Assembly: GCA_029932895.1 (NCBI GenBank)
Contig: JAOZPF010000176.1
Span: 1-6,363, forward strand
DNA length: 6,363 nucleotides
Origin: Anaerolineae bacterium
GTDB lineage: Bacteria > Chloroflexota > Anaerolineae > B4-G1 > DUEL01
Direction of reading: 5' to 3'
The notes under the pieces are model-generated. The model saw only the letters and a list, made by a program, of their open reading frames with translations. It made no database searches and was not told the origin of the DNA. Below, piece after piece: positions 1-4,908 of the stretch. The translations under genes and the position numbers were made by a program. The stretch's first letter is position 1. Each line of letters starts with the position of its first letter.

Positions 1-1262
1 GCCAGCCACTCCGCCCAGCCATCATCTGGCTCGACGGGCGCGCCCCCGACCAAGCGCGGCGCATTATGACCAAGTTCCTCGGCCCCAGGGTCTTTGCCGC
101 CATCGCCGGCACCGAGATCACCGGTAAGGACGGCGTCGCCAAACTGCTCTGGCTCAAGGAGAACGAGCCAGCGATATATGACGAGATGACCTGCTTCCTC
201 GACGTCAACGGCTACCTCACCTACCGCGCCACCGGCAGACAGGTCTTTGAACTCTCCTGCGCCTCCGCTTTTGGCTTGGACCTGAAAAAGAAGGACTGGC
301 TGCGGGGACTCTTTCGCTATATGGGGCTGGACCTGTCCAAGTTCCCGCCGTTGGTGCGCTCGACCGACCAGGTGGGAGGACTGACGGCTGCGGCGGCCCA
401 AGAGTGCGGTCTACTGGAGGGAACCCCTGTCTTTGGCGGCGGCGGCGACGCCCAGGGTGCGGCGGTCGGTTCCGGCGCGGTGGGCGAGGGGGACGGACAC
501 ATCTACCTGGGCACCTCCGGCTGGGTGGGGCTGGTGACGGAGAAAACTCCCACTGGTCGCCACGGCGTCGTCTCTATTCAGGCCGTTGACCCGGACAAGG
601 CCTTTCTCTTTGCCGAGATGGAGACGGCGGGCAAATGTTTGGAATGGATCGCCAATGCCTTTTACCACCACGAGCAGGCTGACCCCAGCATCCCCAACGT
701 CTATGCACTGATGGACCAGAGTGTCGAGAGCGTCCCGCCGGGTTCGGACTATTTGCTCTTTACCCCCTGGATTTACGGCGAGCGATCGCCCGTAGCCGAC
801 ACCTGGGTGCGGGCCACTTTTTTCAACCTCAGCGCCGACCACAGCCGCGAGCACCTGCTGCGCGCAGTGTACGAGGGCGTGGCTTACAACCTGCGCTGGA
901 TCGTCGAAATTGTGGAAAAGCGGTTTGGGTTTCCGCTGCCGGCCCTGCGGGTCATCGGTGGCGGGGCACACGGTGCGCCCTGGATGCAGATCATCGCCGA
1001 CGTAACCGGACGGCGGGTGGAGACGGTGGTCAATCCCCAGGAGGCAGGGGCGGTGGGCATCGCTCTCACGGCGGGAATCGGACTGGGGCTGTATCCCGAT
1101 TTCGAGTCACTCAAAAAGGTAGTCCGCGTGGAACACAAGTTTGACCCCCGTCCAGCGAACAAACCGGTCTATGACACACTTTACCGGGCCTACAAGGAGC
1201 TGTACTCCTCTTTGCGCGACCTCTACCGCGAGGTGAATGGGGTGCGGTTCCAGCGAGGATGA
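1..1262 (+). CDS. FGGY-family carbohydrate kinase (xylulokinase-like), 5'-truncated by window edge
   Basis: Cytoplasmic ATP-dependent sugar kinase, lacking its N-terminus because the window begins inside the gene. The first ATG in frame is at 66, but the frame is open back to base 3 and encodes PLRPAIIWLDGRAPDQARR, typical of the N-terminal FGGY domain, so 66 is not the true start. About 420 residues are visible; the family is usually about 500, so roughly 80-100 are missing. Numbering from the ATG at 66: the stretch FGGGGDAQGAAVGSG holds the expected catalytic Asp at 128, followed by GTSGWVG of the ATP phosphate-binding region. In the C-terminal domain, LLRAVYEGVAYNLR and GGGAHGAPWMQIIADVTG match the FGGY_C signature and adenosine-binding motif, and NPQEAGAVGIAL is also typical. 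The sugar (xylulose, ribulose, glycerol or other) cannot be read from sequence; xylulokinase-like is my best guess. No downstream gene is close enough to share an obvious operon. Confidence 0.93.
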   Translation, partial: QPLRPAIIWLDGRAPDQARRIMTKFLGPRVFAAIAGTEITGKDGVAKLLWLKENEPAIYDEMTCFLDVNGYLTYRATGRQVFELSCASAFGLDLKKKDWLRGLFRYMGLDLSKFPPLVRSTDQVGGLTAAAAQECGLLEGTPVFGGGGDAQGAAVGSGAVGEGDGHIYLGTSGWVGLVTEKTPTGRHGVVSIQAVDPDKAFLFAEMETAGKCLEWIANAFYHHEQADPSIPNVYALMDQSVESVPPGSDYLLFTPWIYGERSPVADTWVRATFFNLSADHSREHLLRAVYEGVAYNLRWIVEIVEKRFGFPLPALRVIGGGAHGAPWMQIIADVTGRRVETVVNPQEAGAVGIALTAGIGLGLYPDFESLKKVVRVEHKFDPRPANKPVYDTLYRAYKELYSSLRDLYREVNGVRFQRG

Positions 1263-1304
1263 GAGGCCAAGCGCACGGCGAACGCTGGTGCTTGCTCAAA
1301 TCAA

Positions 1305-1335
1305 GACCTGACAGGTTCTGAGAGCCCCTCAGGTC
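1305..1335. repeat. Inverted repeat GACCTGA/TCAGGTC
   Basis: GACCTGA at 1305-1311 is the exact reverse complement of TCAGGTC at 1329-1335, with a 17-base loop. A second small dyad, ACCTG-A-CAGGT (1306-1316), overlaps the left arm. It lies 42 bases after the kinase stop and could form a hairpin in the transcript, but no T-run follows, so a classical intrinsic terminator is not supported. It may instead be a dispersed palindromic repeat. Confidence 0.5.
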
Positions 1336-1352
1336 CGCACCGCCACCAACCC

Positions 1353-1375
1353 GTCAATCCTGCAATTCCTGTCCT
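1353..1375. repeat. Degenerate 9-base tandem repeat (G-Y-CAATCCT)
   Basis: Two consecutive nonamers, GTCAATCCT (1353-1361) and GCAATTCCT (1362-1370), are followed by a partial unit GTCCT (1371-1375). The array is short and imperfect. I read it as a decayed simple repeat; coincidence is possible for so few copies. Confidence 0.4.
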
Positions 1376-1381
1376 GACGCG

Positions 1382-1401
1382 GGCGCACACGTGGGTGCAC
1401 C
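1382..1401. repeat. Imperfect GC-rich palindrome GGCGCAC...GTGCACC
   Basis: GGCGCAC (1382-1388) can pair with GTGCACC (1395-1401) with one mismatch (C1384 opposite A1399) around a 6-base loop. It sits directly after the nonamer repeats and looks like part of the same cluster of palindromic elements. Confidence 0.4.
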
Positions 1402-1447
1402 ACTACATCCGCCACTCGGGAGAGAGCGTTTCACTCTGGGGGCGACC

Positions 1448-1516
1448 GGGCAACCTGCCCCAAAACTGACGCACACCCGCTCCCCCGTGGTGTATTTCAC
1501 TTGGGGCGGGTTGCCC
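1448..1516. repeat. Long-arm inverted repeat, 16-bp stem
   Basis: GGGCAACCTGCCCCAA (1448-1463) pairs over all 16 positions with TTGGGGCGGGTTGCCC (1501-1516); the only non-Watson-Crick pair is T1456 opposite G1508. The 37-base loop contains a nested 5-bp stem, ACACC (1473-1477) with GGTGT (1489-1493). A direct-repeat similarity is also present: TTTCACTCTGGGGGCG at 1429-1444 resembles TTTCACTTGGGGCG at 1495-1508. Together these suggest a palindromic or miniature mobile element rather than a terminator, as no T-run follows. Confidence 0.7.
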
Positions 1517-1550
1517 AGCGGGGGAGACGAGGAGATGTCGAGTCTGTAGC

Positions 1551-1580
1551 TTGGAGGTCGCGCTTGGAGCGCGACGCCAA
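1551..1580. repeat. Strong hairpin, perfect 8-bp stem with 3-base loop
   Basis: GTCGCGCT (1557-1564) and AGCGCGAC (1568-1575) are exact reverse complements around loop TGG. Beyond a small internal loop, TTGG (1551-1554) can pair with CCAA (1577-1580), lengthening the structure to about 12 pairs. No T-run follows on either strand. It is probably part of the repeat cluster between the kinase and the secreted protein. Confidence 0.65.
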
Positions 1581-1601
1581 TGTGGAATATAGGCATTAGC
1601 C

Positions 1602-1676
1602 GGTTCGTGTCCGTAGCATAGGCCCTTGTGGTCGTCAGCCTTGTGGCCGTCCACGGGCACGAACCCCTATGCTACG
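1602..1676. repeat. Interlocked inverted repeats with internal direct repeat (putative miniature palindromic element)
   Basis: Two inverted-repeat pairs are arranged A-B-A'-B'. Pair A is GGTTCGTGTCC (1602-1612) with GGGCACGAACC (1655-1665), 11 positions with one G-T pair. Pair B is CGTAGCATAGG (1612-1622) with CCTATGCTACG (1666-1676), 11 positions, perfect. Between them lie two near-identical 13-mers, CCTTGTGGTCGTC (1624-1636) and CCTTGTGGCCGTC (1639-1651), one difference, 15-base period. The order means both stems cannot form as a simple nested hairpin. This resembles REP-like or MITE-like interspersed sequences; no flanking target-site duplication is evident to me. Confidence 0.65.
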
Positions 1677-1744
1677 ATTCGAGACCGGCGACCTGCTCAA
1701 GGGGTAACTTTTCAATGAGCATTTGCAGGTATAACCCTCCAAGG

Positions 1745-1756
1745 GCTTGCGCAAGC
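1745..1756. promoter_or_regulatory. 12-bp perfect palindrome, possible operator
   Basis: GCTTGCGCAAGC is an exact palindrome about 100 bases upstream of the predicted start of transcription of the secreted-protein gene. A perfect, loop-less dyad is the form of a site bound by a dimeric regulator. No regulator gene lies in the window, so binding is speculation. Confidence 0.35.
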
Positions 1757-1812
1757 GCGACCTACGAACTGTTCTCCCAATTCGTTCCCAAAGTGAAATG
1801 CATCCGCGAGAG

Positions 1813-1848
1813 ATATCATTTCTCAAAAGAGCGAGAGTATGATATACT
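1813..1848 (+). promoter_or_regulatory. Predicted sigma70-type promoter embedded in a dyad, upstream of the secreted-protein gene
   Basis: TTCTCA (1820-1825, 4 of 6 to TTGACA) and TATACT (1843-1848, 5 of 6 to TATAAT) are separated by 17 bases, giving a likely transcription start near 1855 and a leader of about 55 bases. The same bases form an inverted repeat: ATATCAT (1813-1819) with ATGATAT (1839-1845), and inside it TCTC (1821-1824) with GAGA (1833-1836). The dyad spans both promoter boxes, the usual geometry of a repressor site, though it could also be chance in an AT-rich patch. Confidence 0.5.
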
Positions 1849-1897
1849 GAAAAGCCGACAGATCCTGCCTGCTTCGAGCGAATAGTTGTTGCTCCAG

Positions 1898-1903
1898 AAA
1901 GGA
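1898..1903 (+). promoter_or_regulatory. Ribosome binding site of the secreted-protein gene
   Basis: AAAGGA with a 7-base spacer before the ATG at 1911. Together with the signal peptide that begins exactly at that codon, it fixes the start. Confidence 0.75.
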
Positions 1904-1910
1904 AAAAGCT

Positions 1911-3728
1911 ATGAAACGGAAACGTGTTCTCCAGTTCACCCTGGCAGTAACAGCCGTCATACTGCTGGCAACTTCCCCGGCCCTCGCTCTTCCTCAGAAC
2001 CAGTTGCCAGACACCAGGGAAATGGGCACAGCGCCGCTGCGCATCCAGGTTGGCTCCAACGCCAGCGTGCAGGTGTACCACGAGCAGTATATGCACGGCG
2101 CTGCTTACGGGTCCGGAGCTAGCGGGCCGTTCTTTGCCATAGGGACGGACGTCTATGGCCCCCTCGTGGATGCTGGCGCATACGTCAACCAGTTGACCGC
2201 CGTAAGCCACGAAGGACCGTTCGGCGCAGGGACGGCTGGTGATCCCTATCGCATCGTCACAACGCAGCGGCTGAGCGGCAGCGGGACTGAGTTGACGGTA
2301 GTGCAGACGGCCTCCTACATCAATGGCAGAAGCTATTTCCAACTCGATTGGCGAATCACCAACGACAGCGGCAGTCAGACCTGCTTCAAGTTCTATCACG
2401 CCGCCGATCTCTACTTTGCCGACAGCGACAGTGGCATCGGTTACTATGACCCGGATAGCGGGGCGGTCGGTGGCTCCACCCAGATCGAAGACTGGTTCAT
2501 GGTCTTTATCCCACGTACCCCGGCCGATCACTATAGGGAGGCAGGATACAGCGACATCTGGGCTGATATCGGTACTGCGGCCGACCTGAATGACACCATC
2601 AACGACGAGGACATTGACAACGGCGCAGCGCTCCAATGGAACATCTGTTTGCAGCCGGGCGAGACGACGACCATCAGCGACCTGTGGAGTTTTGGTCAGA
2701 GTGGGGAGGCAGCTATTGCCCCGCAGGAGCCACCGCAAGGTGCGGTGGATGTCTGGCTCCGGGACAGCCCAGAGGACGACGGCTCTGTGCCCTCGACGCA
2801 GAACAATGCAGCCTGGTGGACCAGCCCCGACATCTGGGTGCGGAACCAACGCGACGGCGGTGAGCAGCACCAGAACCCCATCCGCGACCAGGAGAACTCG
2901 GTCTATGCGCTAGTGCGCAACCGGGGGACGGAGGACGCCCATGACGTGCGCGTCAATCTGTACTATGCCGATGCCAACCAACTCAATCCCCTCTGGCCCG
3001 ACCGTTTCACCTTTATCGACTCAACCACCATAGATGTGCCGGCTGGGGCAGAGGTCACCATCGACCCCATCTCGTGGTTTCCATCGCAAAGCGGTCACCT
3101 GTGCCTGCTTGTGCGGCTGGAATCGGACCAGGACCCGATCACAGCGGAGGGGGATGTGCCTGGCGACAACAACATCGCGCAGCGAAACGTGCATGGCGTA
3201 GAATTGCAACAGCATCTGTTCGGGAACACTGGTCGTGGAAGCGTCGAAGCTATCCTGGTGGGGCCGCCCGACACCGCGTCTCACGACATTGACTTTATCG
3301 TCAACTATCCCAACCGGCCCCCGTCTCTCAGTATCTATATCATCTTGCCGCCGGAACTGCTGGAGCGCTGGCAGAACGCTGGTGGGACACTCGCTGGCGG
3401 CGAGATCGAGGGAGAACGCATCCGGGCGACGGGGGATAGCGAAACCGCCATAGGCGGTTTGCCCCTTGGCCCTGGCGAGGAGGCGCGCATCAAATTAGAG
3501 ATCGAAGGACCTACGGGCGAACCATTTGCCTTTGGCGCGGTGGGGCGAGTGGATGGCGAGGACGTAGGGGGCAACGTCTATGTCTACGAAGGGTTGACGC
3601 CGTCAGGCCCAGGCGCTGGTGGGGCGCCGTTGGGTGTTTTCCCCATACTGATCGGCCTGTGCTGCGTGGGCCTTGTTGCGGTGGCGCTCCTTGTCGGAGT
3701 GCTGTTCGTGCTGCGGCGGACAAAGTAG
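1911..3728 (+). CDS. Secreted, C-terminally membrane-anchored protein with CARDB-like domain
   Basis: 605 residues, exported. Residues 1-26 are a classical signal peptide: basic MKRKR, hydrophobic core, then ALA as a likely cleavage site before L27. Residues about 40-270 form a beta-rich region I cannot name, with an acidic patch (FADSDSG, YYDPDSG) that could bind a divalent cation and cysteines at 158 and 246 that could pair. Residues about 279-431 look like an Ig-type/CARDB domain: a VRN segment, then YALVRNRGTEDAHDVRVNLYYA, a VPAGAEV strand, GHLCLLVRLES, and a closing DNNIAQRNV, the usual order of CARDB-type domains. Residues about 436-560 are a further beta-rich region. A Gly/Pro-rich linker leads to one transmembrane helix (about 577-601) and a cytoplasmic RRTK tail, which predicts an outward-facing surface protein. 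No catalytic motif is visible; adhesion, binding or envelope structure is possible. It has its own predicted promoter. Confidence 0.88.
   Translation: MKRKRVLQFTLAVTAVILLATSPALALPQNQLPDTREMGTAPLRIQVGSNASVQVYHEQYMHGAAYGSGASGPFFAIGTDVYGPLVDAGAYVNQLTAVSHEGPFGAGTAGDPYRIVTTQRLSGSGTELTVVQTASYINGRSYFQLDWRITNDSGSQTCFKFYHAADLYFADSDSGIGYYDPDSGAVGGSTQIEDWFMVFIPRTPADHYREAGYSDIWADIGTAADLNDTINDEDIDNGAALQWNICLQPGETTTISDLWSFGQSGEAAIAPQEPPQGAVDVWLRDSPEDDGSVPSTQNNAAWWTSPDIWVRNQRDGGEQHQNPIRDQENSVYALVRNRGTEDAHDVRVNLYYADANQLNPLWPDRFTFIDSTTIDVPAGAEVTIDPISWFPSQSGHLCLLVRLESDQDPITAEGDVPGDNNIAQRNVHGVELQQHLFGNTGRGSVEAILVGPPDTASHDIDFIVNYPNRPPSLSIYIILPPELLERWQNAGGTLAGGEIEGERIRATGDSETAIGGLPLGPGEEARIKLEIEGPTGEPFAFGAVGRVDGEDVGGNVYVYEGLTPSGPGAGGAPLGVFPILIGLCCVGLVAVALLVGVLFVLRRTK
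3442..3460. repeat. Perfect hairpin inside the secreted-protein gene
   Basis: AAACCGCC (3442-3449) and GGCGGTTT (3453-3460) pair perfectly around loop ATA; GC at 3439-3440 can extend the stem with GC at 3461-3462 across one bulged base. It lies in codons for ETAIGGLP in the third extracellular region. It resembles a terminator stem but only three T residues follow the stem pairs, so premature termination is unlikely to be strong. Confidence 0.55.
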
Positions 3729-3757
3729 GGAGCCACACGGGCAAGTACCTCCGCCAT

Positions 3758-3792
3758 CCCGTAACCCGCGACCTGTAACCTACGCCCTGTAC
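3758..3792. repeat. Five degenerate heptamers, consensus CCYGTAA
   Basis: Consecutive units CCCGTAA, CCCGCGA, CCTGTAA, CCTACGC and CCTGTAC fill 3758-3792 without gaps. The array occupies a third of the 108-base gap between the secreted-protein gene and the membrane-protein gene. It is enclosed by an 8-base inverted repeat, GGGCAAGT (3739-3746) and ACTTGCCC (3800-3807). I read it as a decayed simple-sequence array. Confidence 0.55.
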
Positions 3793-3801
3793 TCCTCTCA
3801 C

Positions 3802-3829
3802 TTGCCCTCTCCCTATGCTCGTGTAAAAT
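3802..3829 (+). promoter_or_regulatory. Predicted promoter giving a leaderless transcript for the membrane-protein gene
   Basis: TTGCCC (3802-3807) and TAAAAT (3824-3829, 5 of 6) are 16 bases apart. The -10 box ends only seven bases before the ATG at 3837, so transcription would begin at or next to the start codon. No purine-rich ribosome site is present between the boxes and the ATG, which agrees with a leaderless message. Confidence 0.5.
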
Positions 3830-3836
3830 ATCCCAC

Positions 3837-4832
3837 ATGACAGCCCTCACCCTGAGCGCCGGCTTTCCCATCGCTCCTCTCCTGGCCCTATTCTTCCTCG
3901 CCCCAGCCATCGGCGAGTTGCTCTCTGGCTCTGCACCCCCAGCCGAGTTCTTCACCCCGTTCACCCTGATCCTCCTGGCGGCCCTCTACGGCAGCGGCGC
4001 GATCCTAGTGCGGGAACTGCGGTTGCGCTGGGGAAAGGGCTGGACGACGGTGCTCCTCTTGGGTGCAGCCTATGGCATCGTCGAGGAGGGACTGATGGTC
4101 AAGTCCTTCTTCGACCCCGGCTGGGAGGGCCTGGGGCTTTTGGGGAGCTATGGTCGCTGGGCGGGCGTGAACTGGGTGTGGAGCCTCCAGTTGATACTCT
4201 ACCATGCTGTCTTTAGCATCGCTATTCCTATCCTGCTGGTCGAGCTGGCCTTTCCGGCGTGGCTAGGCCGGCGGGGGATGGTTGGCTTTGCGCTGCTACT
4301 GCTGGTCGACGTGGCGTTTGGGTTCCTACTCCTGACGACCTATCGTCCGCCGCTCATTCCCTACCTGCTGGCACTGGCTACGGCAGCGGGACTGGTTATG
4401 CTAGCGCGGCGGCTGCCCTCGAGACAGCCCCCTCAGCTAGTTCCCGTGGCGCGTCCGCGCCGCTTTGCCCTGCTCGGCTTGGGGGCCACCGTCACCTTCT
4501 TTGTCATCCACTGGGTGTTTCCCGGACTCGGCCTGCCGGTCCCACTGACGCTGCTCTCTGCACTCCTGCTGGTCGTGCTGGTGGCGTGGGCGGTACGACG
4601 GATGTCGCACCGCGGCGCGTGGGGCGACGAGCACCGGTTAGCGCTGGCGGGGGGAGCGCTGCTGTTTTTTGTGCTACTGGCTCCGCTGCAGGAACTGGAC
4701 CCGGCGCGAACCGACAATCTGACGGGGATGGGAGCGGTGGGACTGGCAACGTTACTGTTCCTCATCTGGCTGTGGCTGCGGGTGCGGGCCACGGGCCGTG
4801 TTTTTCCAAACAGGGGTGCCGGTGTACAATAG
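3837..4832 (+). CDS. Uncharacterised polytopic membrane protein (about 10 TM segments)
   Basis: 331 residues, strongly hydrophobic, with about ten predicted membrane segments near residues 10-30, 41-58, 70-88, 113-135, 145-165, 172-190, 207-228, 233-253, 268-285 and 296-316. The third segment carries YGIVEEGLMVK (paired glutamates 83-84, Lys 89), followed by FFDPGW and then H123 in LILYHAVFSIAIP. Paired glutamates and a histidine within membrane segments recall the CPBP/CAAX-type intramembrane proteases, but the canonical EExxxR spacing is not met and a second histidine motif is not evident, so I do not assign that activity. The C-terminal half is low-complexity Leu/Val/Ala sequence with few fixed polar residues. 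Start chosen at 3837: no upstream in-frame alternative is better and the promoter lies immediately before it. The stop codon overlaps a predicted promoter for the transporter gene downstream. Function unknown. Confidence 0.85.
   Translation: MTALTLSAGFPIAPLLALFFLAPAIGELLSGSAPPAEFFTPFTLILLAALYGSGAILVRELRLRWGKGWTTVLLLGAAYGIVEEGLMVKSFFDPGWEGLGLLGSYGRWAGVNWVWSLQLILYHAVFSIAIPILLVELAFPAWLGRRGMVGFALLLLVDVAFGFLLLTTYRPPLIPYLLALATAAGLVMLARRLPSRQPPQLVPVARPRRFALLGLGATVTFFVIHWVFPGLGLPVPLTLLSALLLVVLVAWAVRRMSHRGAWGDEHRLALAGGALLFFVLLAPLQELDPARTDNLTGMGAVGLATLLFLIWLWLRVRATGRVFPNRGAGVQ
4803..4830 (+). promoter_or_regulatory. Possible promoter for the MFS gene, overlapping the preceding stop codon
   Basis: TTTCCA (4803-4808, 4 of 6) and TACAAT (4825-4830, 5 of 6) are 16 bases apart; the last T of the -10 is the first base of the TAG stop of the membrane-protein gene. 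The surrounding GTGTACAATA (4822-4831) differs at one base from GTGTAAAATA (3821-3830) at the upstream predicted promoter. Transcription would start near 4837, giving a leader of about 70 bases with a small hairpin (AGAGCA 4831-4836 with TGCTCT 4845-4850). A second -10-like CATAAT lies at 4880-4885 without a good -35. Confidence 0.4.
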
Positions 4833-4895
4833 AGCACAGCTCCCTGCTCTCAGGGGCCGTTCAAAGGATAGCGACCCGGCATAATCTCTGGCTCC

Positions 4896-4900
4896 AGGAG
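4896..4900 (+). promoter_or_regulatory. Ribosome binding site of the MFS gene
   Basis: AGGAG with an 8-base spacer before ATG 4909. This decides the start of the transporter and contrasts with the membrane-protein gene upstream, which has none. Confidence 0.75.
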
Positions 4901-4908
4901 CGTGACAA

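Larger units (their letters stand above)
1263..1910. other. 648-base intergenic region: repeat cluster on the left, regulatory region on the right
   Basis: No convincing gene lies here. Open frames that cross it are short, or are extensions of antisense shadows of the neighbouring genes, without good ribosome sites. The left part (about 1305-1676) is a series of inverted and degenerate direct repeats that look like old copies of short interspersed elements. The right part (about 1690-1910) is less GC-rich and contains a weak hairpin (TGCTCA at 1694-1699 with TGAGCA at 1716-1721), a 12-bp palindrome, a promoter-like pair and the ribosome site of the next gene. Individual items are listed separately. 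Confidence 0.75.

Noticed and set aside
66..68. ATG at 66 as the start of the kinase gene
   Set aside because: The frame is open upstream to base 3 and encodes conserved FGGY sequence, and no ribosome site precedes this ATG; the gene simply enters from outside the window.
411..971. 186-codon minus-strand open frame inside the kinase
   Set aside because: It lies fully opposite conserved kinase motifs (the catalytic Asp region) and has no recognisable content.
1600..1615. CCGGTTCGTGTCCG resembling the T-arm of a tRNA
   Set aside because: No acceptor, D-arm or anticodon stems can be assembled around it; the match is a short piece of the palindromic element.
1628..1885. 85-codon + strand frame in the large intergenic gap
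   Set aside because: The start lies within the interlocked repeat, there is no ribosome site, and it runs through the predicted promoter; not a credible gene.
1635..2870. 411-codon minus-strand open frame over the repeat cluster and the secreted-protein gene
   Set aside because: It crosses the predicted promoter, ribosome site and signal peptide of the + strand gene and shows no family features; treated as a shadow.
3837..4832. Assigning the membrane protein as a CPBP/CAAX intramembrane protease
   Set aside because: Paired Glu and a His are present, but the EExxxR spacing and the second His/Asn motif are not convincingly met, so it is left as unknown.
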